Below are positions 1 through 7,479 of a stretch of DNA of 64,000 bases, piece after piece. A program made the translations under genes and the position numbers. The notes beneath the pieces are model-generated. The model did not search any database, had not been told where the DNA came from, and saw only the letters and a list, made by a program, of their open reading frames with translations. Every line of letters starts with the position of its first letter. Within the stretch, counting starts at the first letter, position 1. Source of the stretch: Novosphingobium profundi (GTDB lineage Bacteria > Pseudomonadota > Alphaproteobacteria > Sphingomonadales > Sphingomonadaceae); assembly GCF_020524485.1 (NCBI RefSeq), contig NZ_JAIVLF010000006.1:124001-188000 (forward strand). Reading direction: 5' to 3'.

Positions 1-152
1 GCCAGGAAGCGCGCGGCATCGCCCGGCGCATAGGGCCAGGGGGCGGACGCCAGGTTGCAGACGACCTCGGGATCCGCAATCGCGGCATAGAGTTCGTCCC
101 GGTCCTCGGCCCAGCCGGGCCGCAGGAACAGCCGTTCGCTGCGAAGGAACAT
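1..152 (-). CDS. GNAT-family N-acetyltransferase, N-terminal part (runs off the window)
   Basis: About 50 codons are visible, starting at the ATG at 150-152 and running off the left edge. The reading begins MFLRSERLFLRPGWAEDRDE and continues through DPEVVCNLASAPWPYAP. The 'T/SERLxLRP...D' opening followed by an 'N.ASAPWPY' stretch is typical of RimJ/RimL-like GNAT acetyltransferases, which move an acetyl group from acetyl-CoA to an amine. A purine-rich GGAGAGAG lies just upstream of the start. It is co-directional with rpmA and may be the last gene of the rplU-rpmA unit. The acetyl-CoA loop is outside the window, so the substrate cannot be guessed. Confidence 0.7.
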   Translation of the reverse strand, partial: MFLRSERLFLRPGWAEDRDELYAAIADPEVVCNLASAPWPYAPGDAARFL

Positions 153-368
153 TGTCTCTCTCCATTCATCAGCCCCGCGCGGGCCGCTTAGGCGCTGCGC
201 GTGACAACCCGGTTACGCCGCATCCACAGGTGCGCGGCGATCCCGGAGGTTCGAGCCCCGTCGCCGGCCGTGCCGGTCAACAAAAGCGATGAAATGAGGG
301 AGACATGCAAAGAGGGAGACAGGCCAGGCCCTCTCCCTCGTGCAGCCGAAACCTTACAAGGTTCGGCA

Positions 369-391
369 GGGCCATCCTGTCCGGATGGCCC
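369..391 (-). terminator. stem-loop after rpmA, possible terminator
   Basis: A 9-bp perfect stem (GGGCCATCC / GGATGGCCC) with a 5-nt loop lies 18 bp past the rpmA stop. A second hairpin, CCGAAACCTT/AGGTTCGG, is at 346-366. No clear U-run follows on the minus strand, so this may be an attenuating or mRNA-stabilising structure rather than a classical terminator. The rest of 153-408 holds no gene that I can support. Confidence 0.4.
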
Positions 392-408
392 CTATGGCGA
401 CCATCCGC

Positions 409-681
409 TTATTCGGCGGCTTCAGCCATCGCAGCGTCGACCGACACGTACTTGCGGCCAAGCTTGCCATCGTGGAAGCGTACGCGACCTTCGGTCAGCG
501 CGAACAGGGTGTGATCCTTGCCCATGCCGACGTTGACGCCCGGGTACACCTTCGTGCCACGCTGACGGATGATGATGTTGCCGCCGATCACTTCCTGACC
601 GCCGAACTTCTTGACGCCAAGGCGGCGGCCAACGGAGTCGCGGCCGTTACGCGACGAGCCGCCTGCTTTCTTATGTGCCAT
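409..681 (-). CDS. rpmA: 50S ribosomal protein L27
   Basis: 90 aa, the usual length for bacterial L27. The N-terminus [16 protein letters not shown] followed by [10 protein letters not shown] is the family signature. This basic tail reaches the peptidyl-transferase centre of the 50S subunit, where L27 helps position tRNA. The central [12 protein letters not shown] and GKDHTLFAL segments are also conserved. It lies 26 bp downstream of rplU, the near-universal rplU-rpmA pair, and is very probably co-transcribed with it. Confidence 0.98.
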   Translation of the reverse strand: MAHKKAGGSSRNGRDSVGRRLGVKKFGGQEVIGGNIIIRQRGTKVYPGVNVGMGKDHTLFALTEGRVRFHDGKLGRKYVSVDAAMAEAAE

Positions 682-707
682 CTCGTTTTCCTTTCGAAAT
701 TCGGCGC

Positions 708-1004
708 TTAGCCGACCGAGGTGATGCGAAGCAGCGTAAGCTGCTGGCGGTGGCCGTTCTTGCGGCGATAGTTGTGGCGGCGACGCTTCTTGAAGACGAT
801 GACCTTCTCGCTCTTGGCCTGCGCGATGATCTCGGCCGAAACCGAAACCTTCGACGCGTCGACGACATCGCCGTCCTTGCCTGCGATCAGAACATCACCC
901 AGCGTGATGGTCTCGCCAGCTTCACCAGCCAGCTTTTCAACCGCGATCTTGTCTCCGGCGGCAACCCGATACTGCTTGCCGCCCGTGCGCACTACTGCGA
1001 ACAT
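708..1004 (-). CDS. rplU: 50S ribosomal protein L21
   Basis: 98 aa. The start [14 protein letters not shown] is the classic L21 N-terminus, so I place the start at 1004 and reject a longer upstream reading. AAGGG lies just ahead of the ATG. The basic segment [16 protein letters not shown] near the C-terminus is the 23S rRNA-binding signature. The protein is a structural component of the large subunit. rpmA follows directly, and the promoter should lie between 1005 and about 1150. Confidence 0.98.
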   Translation of the reverse strand: MFAVVRTGGKQYRVAAGDKIAVEKLAGEAGETITLGDVLIAGKDGDVVDASKVSVSAEIIAQAKSEKVIVFKKRRRHNYRRKNGHRQQLTLLRITSVG

Positions 1005-1365
1005 GGTGCCCTTACCTAATCTCGTGTGTGCCCGAAACGAGCCGAAACAATGTTTTTGCCCCGGCCGCTTTGGTCCGACGAAGAACCGTGGGAAGCCTTG
1101 CGGGCGACGCACCGACATACACGCTGCAAATCGAGGATCTGAATGCGCGATGCCGGAAAGAGAGCGAGCCGTTAGGGCACACGACGATTCGTGTCAACCG
1201 AAAGAGTCGGCTCTCCTGCGCCTTCCCATATGCGAAAAGGCGCCCGAGGCTTTCCAACCGGACGCCACCATGGCGCCCGCTATCGCGCGCTCCTTTGCAC
1301 GAAACGCGTGGAGCGCCAAGCGATTCGCTGTCGATCCCGTGCGCGCGCGTGCTATGAGCGGCGCC

Positions 1366-1920
1366 ATGACCACGCGCCCTGCCCGCTTCATCCGCCGTTT
1401 CCCGCGCCCTGCCGCGCTTGCCCTGCCGCTTGCGGTGGCTCTTCTTTCCTCCGGGTGCGCCAGCACGCGCGACTACCCCTCGCTCTCGATCCGCGAGGTC
1501 GAACGCAACATGCGCGCGCGCCCGAGCAAGGCCGAGGAAGCCGAAACGCCCCAACTGCCTGCTGCCAGCGCCGACCTTGCGACTCGCCTCGACGGCCTGG
1601 TCGCGATGGCGCGCACCGCGGACAGCCAGTTTGCGGATGAAAAGAACAGGGCCCAGCGCGCGGTCGCCGCAGCGGGCGGGCGCACCAGCGATTCGTGGAG
1701 CGCGGCCCAGATCGCGCTCGCCGCGCTCGAAAGCCACCGCTCGCACGCGATGACCGCGCTGGCCGAACTCGACCAACTCTATGTCGATGCGCGCGACGAA
1801 GCCCCGCTTGCCCCTTCGCCCAAGGCCGAATCGATCGCGGCCGCACGCGATACGGTCAGCGAAATCATCTCGGCACAGGATTCGGTGATCGACGGTCTCT
1901 CGGCACGCCTCGCGGGTTGA
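1366..1920 (+). CDS. predicted lipoprotein of unknown function
   Basis: 184 aa from the ATG at 1366 (an in-frame ATG at 1354 adds four residues). The N-terminus has basic residues, a hydrophobic run (ALALPLAVALL) and a lipobox SSGC, so the mature protein should be lipidated on Cys and exported. The rest is Ala-rich and mostly helical, with regularly spaced charged residues (DLATRLDGLVAMARTAD, AALESHRSHAMTALAELDQ). This suggests a periplasmic coiled-coil or helical bundle. It is transcribed away from rplU. I do not recognise a named family. Confidence 0.75.
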   Translation: MTTRPARFIRRFPRPAALALPLAVALLSSGCASTRDYPSLSIREVERNMRARPSKAEEAETPQLPAASADLATRLDGLVAMARTADSQFADEKNRAQRAVAAAGGRTSDSWSAAQIALAALESHRSHAMTALAELDQLYVDARDEAPLAPSPKAESIAAARDTVSEIISAQDSVIDGLSARLAG

Positions 1921-1953
1921 TCGCCGCGGGATGAAAGGCCCGCAAAACGTGAA

Positions 1954-1983
1954 AACCCCTCCCCGCACAGGCGAGAAGGGGTT
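1954..1983 (+). terminator. weak stem-loop after the lipoprotein gene
   Basis: AACCCCT at 1954-1960 can pair with AGGGGTT at 1977-1983, about 34 bp past the stop of the lipoprotein gene. No T-run follows, so it is only a possible terminator. The rest of the gap up to the composite repeat at 2273 shows no supported gene. Confidence 0.3.
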
Positions 1984-2272
1984 CCCGAACGCCTGATCCG
2001 CAAAACGCCTGCAAGCCCCCCGGCACCGGCATTCCAGGATCAGGTGGTCAAAACCGCAAAGGTCCCGACCGGCGGTGCGCTGCCACCATGACGAGGCGCG
2101 CACACTCCAGCGACGAGAAGACCATGTACCCTCAGACAGTCTCGTGCAGGGCCTGGAGGATGGCTTGCCATGGCTTGGGATGGGGGGAATTGATGCGGAT
2201 CAACTTTGGGCATTTCGCGTAAGACCGCAGGCCAGAGGCACGCGATGAAGGGAATTGCGAGAAAAGATGATT

Positions 2273-2454
2273 CCGAGGGCCATCGCCCTCGGGCTCCCCG
2301 AACTGTCCAGCGCAGCTGTCTCCCACCGCGTTGGCGGATATGGGGGGCAAAGCCCCTCCAGGATCATCCGATGCGTATCCTCACCTTCCGCAAGCTGCGG
2401 GCGCGGAAAAAGCTGAGGTCGCCCGTTTTGGGGTCAAGGGGCGATGGCCCCTTG
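2273..2454 (+). repeat. composite palindromic intergenic element, copy 1 (long, 182 bp)
   Basis: The left end is an 8-bp stem CCGAGGGC-CATC-GCCCTCGG (2273-2292). The right end is an 8-bp stem CAAGGGGC-GATG-GCCCCTTG (2435-2454). The two hairpin cores are reverse complements of each other. Compared with the four 113-bp copies in the window, this copy carries about 69 extra bases after the left arm. The right hairpin ends 13 bp from the stop of moaE. The element lies between two convergent genes and has no T-run. Confidence 0.9.
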
Positions 2455-2467
2455 AAGATCTGCCTTC

Positions 2468-2947
2468 TTAGCTCCCGGCCACGGCGCTGTCCCAGCGGGC
2501 GATATCCTCGAAATCTTCCTCGCGCGGTTCGATCCAGCGCCAGGTGCCGCCAACCTTCTCGCGCTTCCAGAACCAGGACTGGCTCTTGAGGTGGTCCATC
2601 GCAAAGTCGGCCGCAGCAAAGGCATCGCGCCGGTGGCGTGCGGCCGCAGCGACCAGCACGATGGGATCGGCCGGTGCCATCTCGCCGCTGCGGTGCAGGA
2701 TGAGGAGCCCATCGAGGGCCCAGCGCCCGCGCACCTGGGCGGCCAGTTCCTCCATCGCGGGAAGCGTGAGCGGTTCGTAGTGCTGGAGTTCGAGCGCCTC
2801 GACCCCGCCGCCCGCGCGCACCTGCCCCAGGAAACTGACGATGCCGCCAGCTGCGGGATGGGCGCGGGTAAAGCGATCCACTTCCTCACCGGGGGTGAAA
2901 GCCTCGGTCAGCAGGCGGACGTCGCTGCGGGTCGGCCCTGCGCTCAT
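2468..2947 (-). CDS. moaE: molybdopterin synthase catalytic subunit MoaE
   Basis: 159 aa. MoaE forms a heterotetramer with thiocarboxylated MoaD and inserts two sulfurs into cyclic pyranopterin monophosphate to make molybdopterin, in the cytoplasm. Family features are visible: the GGIVSFLGQVR segment near residue 35, HYEPLTLPAM near 57, HRSGEMAPADPIVLVAAAARHR near 85 and the catalytic lysine region LKSQSWFWKRE near 120, which keeps both lysines. Its start overlaps the end of moaD by 4 bp (ATGA), so the two subunits are translationally coupled. Confidence 0.95.
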   Translation of the reverse strand: MSAGPTRSDVRLLTEAFTPGEEVDRFTRAHPAAGGIVSFLGQVRAGGGVEALELQHYEPLTLPAMEELAAQVRGRWALDGLLILHRSGEMAPADPIVLVAAAARHRRDAFAAADFAMDHLKSQSWFWKREKVGGTWRWIEPREEDFEDIARWDSAVAGS

Positions 2948-3186
2948 CCGCCGGAGACCGGGGGCAGGAAGGCGATTTCATCGCCGTCGCGCAGCACCGG
3001 CGCGTCACGGTCCTGAAGCAGGATGCCGTTGACGGCGAGCTTCACGCGCGGTTCGCGCAAGGCGCTTGCCAGTTCCGGGCCCAGGCTGTCGATCGCCTCG
3101 TCGAGCGTGCCAGCCAGTTCCACTTCGCGCGCGCCGCAGCCTGCGACGTCTTCGAGCTTGCCCAGAAACACCATGTTGAGCGCCAT
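2944..3186 (-). CDS. moaD: molybdopterin synthase sulfur carrier MoaD
   Basis: 80 aa, a ubiquitin-like beta-grasp sulfur carrier. The C-terminus ends LPPVSGG, and the terminal Gly-Gly is adenylated and thiocarboxylated by MoeB before sulfur transfer in MoaE. The start MVFLGKLEDVAG and the DGDEIAFLPPVSGG tail are typical. It sits 7 bp after moaA and overlaps moaE by 4 bp, matching the one-to-one assembly of the two proteins. Confidence 0.95.
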   Translation of the reverse strand: MALNMVFLGKLEDVAGCGAREVELAGTLDEAIDSLGPELASALREPRVKLAVNGILLQDRDAPVLRDGDEIAFLPPVSGG

Positions 3187-3193
3187 CTTCGCC

Positions 3194-4210
3194 TTATCCT
3201 CCGGTCATCGACATGTGACGGGAAAGCGCTGGCGCGGCGCCCGGTTCCTCAATGGCGAAGTGATGGCGTTCGGGCTTGATGCGCATCGCGGTATCGAGCG
3301 CGTCCTGAAGCGCCCGCTCGGGCGCGTCCGAGCGCAGCGCCGCGCGCAGGTCCACCTGCTCGTTTCCACCAAGGCAGGCGTAGAGCTGGCCCGTCGCGGT
3401 CACGCGGATGCGGTTGCAGCCCTCGCAGAAATTCTGGGTGAGCGGGGTGATGAGCCCCAAGCGCCCACCGGTCTCGGCAATATCGAAATAGCGCGCCGGG
3501 CCGCCCGTGCGGTGCTCGCTGGGCTGGAGCGTCCAGCGCTTTTCCAGGTCCTCGCGCACGGCCAAGAGCGGCAGGTAGTGATCGAAGCGGTCTTCCTCCA
3601 CCTCGCCCAGCGGCATGACCTCAATCAGCGTGATCTCGAAGCCCTGCCCATGTGCCCAGGCGATGATGTCGGGGATTTCGGCCTCGTTGATGCCCTTCAG
3701 GGCGACCGTGTTGAGCTTGACCGAAAGCCCCGCCTCGCGCGCGGCCTGCAGGCCTTCGAGCACCTGCGGCAGCGAATCGCGGCGCGAAAGAGCGGCGAAG
3801 CCCTCCCGGTCGAGCGTGTCGAGCGAGACGTTGACGCGCTTCACCCCGGCGGCCGCCAGGCCATCGGCAAATTCGGCCAGGCGCGTGGCGTTGGTGGTGA
3901 GCGTGAGTTCATCCAGCCCGTCGCCGATCTTGCGCCCCAGCGCCTGGACCAGCTCCATCATGTCGCGGCGCACCAGCGGCTCGCCACCGGTCAGGCGGAT
4001 CTTGCGGATGCCGCGCGCAATGAAGCCGAGCGAGAGCTCGTGCAGTTCCTCAAGGCTGAGCACGTCCTTGCGCGGCAGGAAGGTCATGCGTTCGGGCATG
4101 CAATAGGAACAGCGCAGATCGCACCGATCGGTTACCGAAAGGCGCAGGTACGTGATCCGGCGCTGGAACTGGTCGACAAGGGGAGCAGCTGAGGTCATCT
4201 GCCCCGTCAT
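3194..4210 (-). CDS. moaA: GTP 3',8-cyclase MoaA (radical SAM)
   Basis: 338 aa. It catalyses the first step of molybdenum cofactor synthesis, the radical rearrangement of GTP to 3',8-cyclo-GTP, which MoaC turns into cPMP. The radical SAM motif C-x3-C-x2-C is at residues 30, 34 and 37 (DRCDLRCSYC). The SAM-binding LTGGEPL follows near residue 75. The second cluster motif NFCEGCN...YACL lies in the C-terminal third. The protein ends MSMTGG, the C-terminal GG needed by the family. No moaC is in this window. Confidence 0.97.
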   Translation of the reverse strand: MTGQMTSAAPLVDQFQRRITYLRLSVTDRCDLRCSYCMPERMTFLPRKDVLSLEELHELSLGFIARGIRKIRLTGGEPLVRRDMMELVQALGRKIGDGLDELTLTTNATRLAEFADGLAAAGVKRVNVSLDTLDREGFAALSRRDSLPQVLEGLQAAREAGLSVKLNTVALKGINEAEIPDIIAWAHGQGFEITLIEVMPLGEVEEDRFDHYLPLLAVREDLEKRWTLQPSEHRTGGPARYFDIAETGGRLGLITPLTQNFCEGCNRIRVTATGQLYACLGGNEQVDLRAALRSDAPERALQDALDTAMRIKPERHHFAIEEPGAAPALSRHMSMTGG

Positions 4211-4548
4211 ACCATTGACATGGCACCATTACCATCGAGAGCGAAAAGCTGGCCCGTGATCGCCTGCACGCCCTCCAGCCACTGCCGTGTCGCGGTCAGC
4301 GCCTCCATGCTGTCGGTCTCCACCGCGTTGACGCGCGAAGGGGCATAGCGGCGGGCGAGCCCCTGCACGGTGGCGAGCCGCCAGGCCCGGTGATCCGGCC
4401 CCGCAGGTTCGAAGACCAGAGTCAGCGGGTCCGCCCCGCCCCCCAGTGTCAGCTCGACGCCGGGCAGGACACGCGCGTGAAAATCGCTCGACGCCTCAAG
4501 CGGATCCTCGGCCAGCGGGCCGACATAGAGCAGCTCGCCCATGCCCAT
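4207..4548 (-). CDS. small SDR-like (Rossmann-type) protein, function unknown
   Basis: 113 aa. The C-terminal part, TRQWLEGVQAITGQLFALDG, resembles the end of short-chain dehydrogenases (ITGQxxxVDGG). The nucleotide-binding N-terminal half of a full SDR (about 250 aa) is absent: there is no TGxxxGxG and no YxxxK. It looks like a degenerate or standalone fragment of that fold with no catalytic residues. It overlaps moaA by 4 bp and lies 4 bp after folB, so it belongs to the folB-moaA-moaD-moaE operon. A link to pterin or folate metabolism is inferred from position only. Confidence 0.6.
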   Translation of the reverse strand: MGMGELLYVGPLAEDPLEASSDFHARVLPGVELTLGGGADPLTLVFEPAGPDHRAWRLATVQGLARRYAPSRVNAVETDSMEALTATRQWLEGVQAITGQLFALDGNGAMSMV

Positions 4549-4552
4549 GCCC

Positions 4553-4924
4553 TTAGCGGCGGTGCCGGGTCAGGGTAATGCCGATCTTCTCGCCCGCCTC
4601 GGCAATCGCGAGCTTCACGATCTTGACGGTGACCGCGGTAATCCGCGCGTCCTGCAGGAAGAGCGTGTCGCAGACATGGTCGGCCACGGCCTCGATCAGC
4701 GTGAAGTGGACGCCTTCGGGAATCGCGCCCGAGGCCGCGAACTTCAGGTCCATGTAGTTCTTGCTCGCCTCGAGCGGGGTGTCGGGCGTGTAGTGCGGCG
4801 CCGGCTTCAGAGCCACGGAGATCGTGAAGCGCAGCGGCTGCGGCTTGCCGGTCTCTTCGGAATAGATCCCGGTGAGGACGTCCTGTTCGAAGTCGGCGAC
4901 TTCAAGGATAAGCGAATCGGTCAT
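4553..4924 (-). CDS. folB: dihydroneopterin aldolase FolB
   Basis: 123 aa, normal for the family. It converts 7,8-dihydroneopterin to 6-hydroxymethyl-dihydropterin plus glycolaldehyde in folate synthesis. Visible family features are the opening LILEVADFEQDVLTGIYSEE (the G[IV]xxxE region), the central NYMDLKFAASGAI...HFTLIEAVADHVCDTLF block and the C-terminal VTVKIVKLAIAEAGEKIGITLTR. It is first in the pterin operon running through moaA-moaD-moaE. The 48 bp between it and the HNH gene upstream leave room for a separate promoter or read-through. Confidence 0.93.
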   Translation of the reverse strand: MTDSLILEVADFEQDVLTGIYSEETGKPQPLRFTISVALKPAPHYTPDTPLEASKNYMDLKFAASGAIPEGVHFTLIEAVADHVCDTLFLQDARITAVTVKIVKLAIAEAGEKIGITLTRHRR

Positions 4925-4972
4925 GGCGCCCCTTAGTGCGATTTGGCCGCGCAGGGAAAGTGCCCGTAGGCC

Positions 4973-5305
4973 CTAACGCTTCTTCTTCGTGATCGGCGCG
5001 TTGAAATCGGGGTCCTTCTTGGCCACCCACGCGACGAACTTGGCAATGGTCGGATCGTCCAGAAGCCCCTGCGCCTCCATCCCGAAACGCTCCAGCTGTG
5101 AGTTGGTGAAGTGGGTGATGATCGTGCGCTGGCAGATCGGGTGCATCGGCACCGTGTCCTTGCCGCCCCGGCTCTTGGGAATGGGATGGTGCCAGACGAT
5201 CTCCGCCCCGGTCACCCGCCCGCACAGCCAGCAGTCGGGCGGCGGCGCGGCCTCTTCCTCGGTCTCGTCGTCCAATTCCCAGTCATTGCGGCGTTTGCGG
5301 GCCAT
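4973..5305 (-). CDS. HNH-endonuclease-like protein
   Basis: 110 aa from the ATG at 5303-5305. It carries a C-x2-C (CWLCG), a WHHPIPKSRGG block with the double His of the betabeta-alpha-metal fold, and HPICQRTIITHFTN. This is the order of an HNH nuclease, though the last motif residue is His in a HPICQ...H context. Ends are basic (MARKRRN..., ITKKKR). A small housekeeping HNH protein of this type is common in alphaproteobacteria and its cellular role is not known to me. It is divergent from the gene starting at 5379. Confidence 0.8.
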   Translation of the reverse strand: MARKRRNDWELDDETEEEAAPPPDCWLCGRVTGAEIVWHHPIPKSRGGKDTVPMHPICQRTIITHFTNSQLERFGMEAQGLLDDPTIAKFVAWVAKKDPDFNAPITKKKR

Positions 5306-5378
5306 GGTGTGCTTTCGATAAGGCTTGATCGCGCGCCCTGTTGGCATAGAGCGCGCCGCTGTGACAGGACTTAATGCG

Positions 5379-5606
5379 ATGACCGCCCCACAAGACACCC
5401 CCGCGAGCGACACAACGCTCCCCCGCCCGCAGCGCCGCCTGCTCGCGCGCCTGTTCAACGCGCGCACGAGGCCCATCTGCGTCGACGGGCGCGAATTGCT
5501 GACGTTCCAGGAGGCCAAACGCTACCTGCTCTCCCTCGAACCCGAAGCGCGCGAGGCGGCCTACCAGGCGATCAAGACGCAGGAGGAGAGGCAGGAAGAA
5601 GGATAG
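5379..5606 (+). CDS. small hypothetical protein
   Basis: 75 aa starting MTAPQDTPASD. It has a disordered N-terminus, a basic middle (RPQRRLLARLFNARTRP) and a helical acidic C-terminus (FQEAKRYLLSLEPEAREAAYQAIKTQEERQEEG). It is divergent from the HNH gene with 73 bp between the starts. The stop codon is followed after 3 bp by a half copy of the palindromic repeat. I do not recognise a function. Confidence 0.6.
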   Translation: MTAPQDTPASDTTLPRPQRRLLARLFNARTRPICVDGRELLTFQEAKRYLLSLEPEAREAAYQAIKTQEERQEEG

Positions 5607-5609
5607 TTT

Positions 5610-5629
5610 CCGAGGGCCAACGCCCTCGG
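5610..5629 (+). repeat. half copy (left hairpin) of the palindromic element
   Basis: CCGAGGGC-CAAC-GCCCTCGG, an 8-bp stem with loop CAAC where the other copies have CATC. It is followed by GGCTCCCGGAAT, matching the left arm of the full elements before homology fades. It starts 4 bp past the stop codon of the small gene. The right hairpin is missing. Confidence 0.8.
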
Positions 5630-5840
5630 GCTCCCGGAATCGGTGAGGTTTGGGCGGGGTTGCAGCCGAGCGCGAGCTTTCAGTGGAACATGCGGCGGGA
5701 ATGCGCCCTAGTTGGTCGCTCCACCAAGTTCCAAGTACGCCTAGGAGCGGACATTCAAGACGATCATGCTGCGGATTCCAGTCCTACCACCTTATTCCGT
5801 TTCAACTGGAAGATTGTCCGACGGACGGGAGGCAACATCA

Positions 5841-6425
5841 TTACGGCGTGCTTCGCGGTAATATGGAAAGGTCGTGCCGAAAAAGCTCAGAAAGCTCTTC
5901 CAGAGTCGCGAAGGTCCAGGTCGGAACGTTCAGCATGCGCTCTTGCCGTGCCGCTCGGTCAGGATCAGGCCTCTGTTCTTCACGATAAGCTTGCGCAACG
6001 GCGCGGTCCGTCCGTGATTTATTGCCCATTTCGAAAATTTCGCGCAGTCGCTCATAGACTGCTGGATCTTCAAAAAGGTACTGGCTCTCGCGCATCTTCT
6101 CCGCGAACAAACTGATCCGCGCGTCAGCCTTCTCATCCTGTTCCTGCAACGCGGCGATATGGAGAACGAAGTCAGCAGTCGCCTCGAAAGTCGCCAAGCG
6201 CCGCTGGAAGAGCTCGGCACGTAGTTTCGCTTCTTCCAGTTTGACCTGTCTGTCCAATATGTCGGCCTGCTTATCAGTGATGTCGGCTTGTCTTCTGGCA
6301 ATACCGACCTGCTTAGAGCCCACGACAACCGCGCCGATAACGGCAGCTAAGCCACTCGCCAATGTAGCAAAGGACGGCCAATCAAATTCGCACCACTGGA
6401 TAAGAGAATTTCCGCAGCTCACCAA
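5841..6425 (-). CDS. membrane-anchored coiled-coil protein, function unknown
   Basis: 194 aa. A single hydrophobic helix spans about residues 18-36 (FATLASGLAAVIGAVVVGS). It is followed by a heptad-like coiled coil (QADITDKQADILDRQVKLEEAKLRAELFQRRL), and the remaining acidic/basic helical region probably faces the cytoplasm. The base composition is less GC-rich than the neighbours and the gene stands alone between two repeat-rich gaps, so horizontal acquisition is likely. Proteins with this TM-plus-coil layout are common as orphan genes; no enzyme motif is visible. Confidence 0.7.
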   Translation of the reverse strand: MVSCGNSLIQWCEFDWPSFATLASGLAAVIGAVVVGSKQVGIARRQADITDKQADILDRQVKLEEAKLRAELFQRRLATFEATADFVLHIAALQEQDEKADARISLFAEKMRESQYLFEDPAVYERLREIFEMGNKSRTDRAVAQAYREEQRPDPDRAARQERMLNVPTWTFATLEELSELFRHDLSILPRSTP

Positions 6426-6744
6426 TATGTCTTACCCCCGCGTTTACTAACTTCATCACGAAAGTAGCGAGAGAGACATTGCTGCACAATGATTGGAAGC
6501 GATAACATTGGTGCAGGGTGCGCTCGACGGCAACGCGCCCATTGTCGCAGTCCAGCACCTCAATTCCATTGCTCGAATGCGGTCACCTGTTCCGCTTGGG
6601 CTAAGCCTAGAGCGCGAAAAAGCGGCCGGTCTGCTAACGACCGATAGCGGACATTATAGGGCCGGGAGTGACTGCGGGTTACGGGCCTGTTAGGTGAGAC
6701 CGCTAATGGCGATCGGAAGTCGATCAGCCTTCAGGAGAGTATGC

Positions 6745-7143
6745 GTGCTTTTTCACACCATGGTCGGATCGAACGACATTGAGCGATCCAAGCGCTTCTA
6801 CGACACGGTGCTCGGCACCTTGGGTGCAGGGGAAGGGACGCGGAACATCGCCGACAGCGGCCATATCCGTCTGATCTACAATAACGGCAACGGAACCAAC
6901 TTCATCGTCAGCCAGCCGATCAACGACGAACCGGCAAGCGTCGCCAACGGCAGCACGGTCGCCTTTTCCTGCGACTCGCCCGAGCAGGTGAAGCAGCTTC
7001 ACGATACCGCCGTTGCCGCTGGCGGAACCTCCATCGAAGCTCCGCCCGGACCACGCGAAACTGCCTCCATGGGCACCATCGAACTGGCCTATTTTCGTGA
7101 CCCCGACGGCAACAAACTGTGCGGAATTCATTTTCCTGCCTGA
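6745..7143 (+). CDS. VOC (glyoxalase/bleomycin-resistance fold) protein
   Basis: 132 aa from a GTG at 6745. I chose it because AGGAGAG lies at 6733-6739, five bases ahead. The protein opens LFHTMVGSNDIERSKRFYDTVLGTLG, the first beta-alpha-beta unit of a VOC module, and ends IELAYFRDPDGNKLCGIHFPA, the second. The metal-binding positions would be the early His (FHTM) and the late Glu/His region. Family members include glyoxalases, dioxygenases and resistance proteins, and the substrate cannot be told here. It sits alone in an accessory patch. Confidence 0.85.
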   Translation: MLFHTMVGSNDIERSKRFYDTVLGTLGAGEGTRNIADSGHIRLIYNNGNGTNFIVSQPINDEPASVANGSTVAFSCDSPEQVKQLHDTAVAAGGTSIEAPPGPRETASMGTIELAYFRDPDGNKLCGIHFPA

Positions 7144-7377
7144 TCCGTCCAGCATGAGTCTGCTTCTAAAACTAGCGGACTTCGATCATGCGATCCCGCG
7201 AATGTCCGCTTTCCACCCCATTTCGGTCATGGGAGCACGCCATAGCTTTGCCTGAAAGCGGACAGGCAACTGACAGCACTTTCTGTCGAAATGCGGAAAT
7301 TTCGCTACCGGCCCGTCTACGCCCTCGTTCATAAATGAACTTGGAAGGACAAAGCTGCGTTCGACAGTTCCGGGAGC

Positions 7378-7397
7378 CCGAGGGCGATGGCCCTCGG
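7378..7397 (-). repeat. half copy (left hairpin) of the palindromic element, reverse orientation
   Basis: CCGAGGGC-GATG-GCCCTCGG. On the minus strand the flank continues GGCTCCCGGAACTGTCGAACGCAGC, matching the left arm of the full elements; after that the similarity stops and no right hairpin is found. It lies 82 bp downstream of the stop of the methyltransferase gene. Confidence 0.8.
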
Positions 7398-7479
7398 AAT
7401 CAGTTTCTTCCAGCTTCTCTTGGCCACGTGACGGGCGCTCGATAAGACCGCCGGATAGGGCAAGGGACGTGCCACTCCC

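Larger units (their letters stand above)
5746..7263. repeat. cluster of short AGCGGAC motifs
   Basis: The 7-mer AGCGGAC, often extended to AGCGGACATT, or its complement, occurs at 5746-5755, 6646-6655, 7174-7180, 7201-7211 (complement AATGTCCGCTT) and 7255-7263. All are outside coding regions, in the gaps around the coiled-coil membrane protein and the VOC gene. The gap 6426-6744 otherwise holds nothing I can support. The gap 7144-7479 also has a GTTCAT/ATGAAC palindrome at 7328-7341 and a half palindromic element. Confidence 0.55.

Noticed and set aside
240..275. tRNA-like T-arm (GGTTCGAGCCCCG) upstream of the rpmA terminator region
   Set aside because: The T-stem does not close and no matching acceptor, D arm or anticodon arm is found on either side.
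2206..2589. Short reading frame over the palindromic element next to moaE
   Set aside because: It is made of repeat sequence and the antisense of moaE, with no coding signal.
6493..6693. 66-codon plus-strand frame in the gap before the VOC gene
   Set aside because: No ribosome site, no homology features, and it crosses the AGCGGACATT motif cluster.
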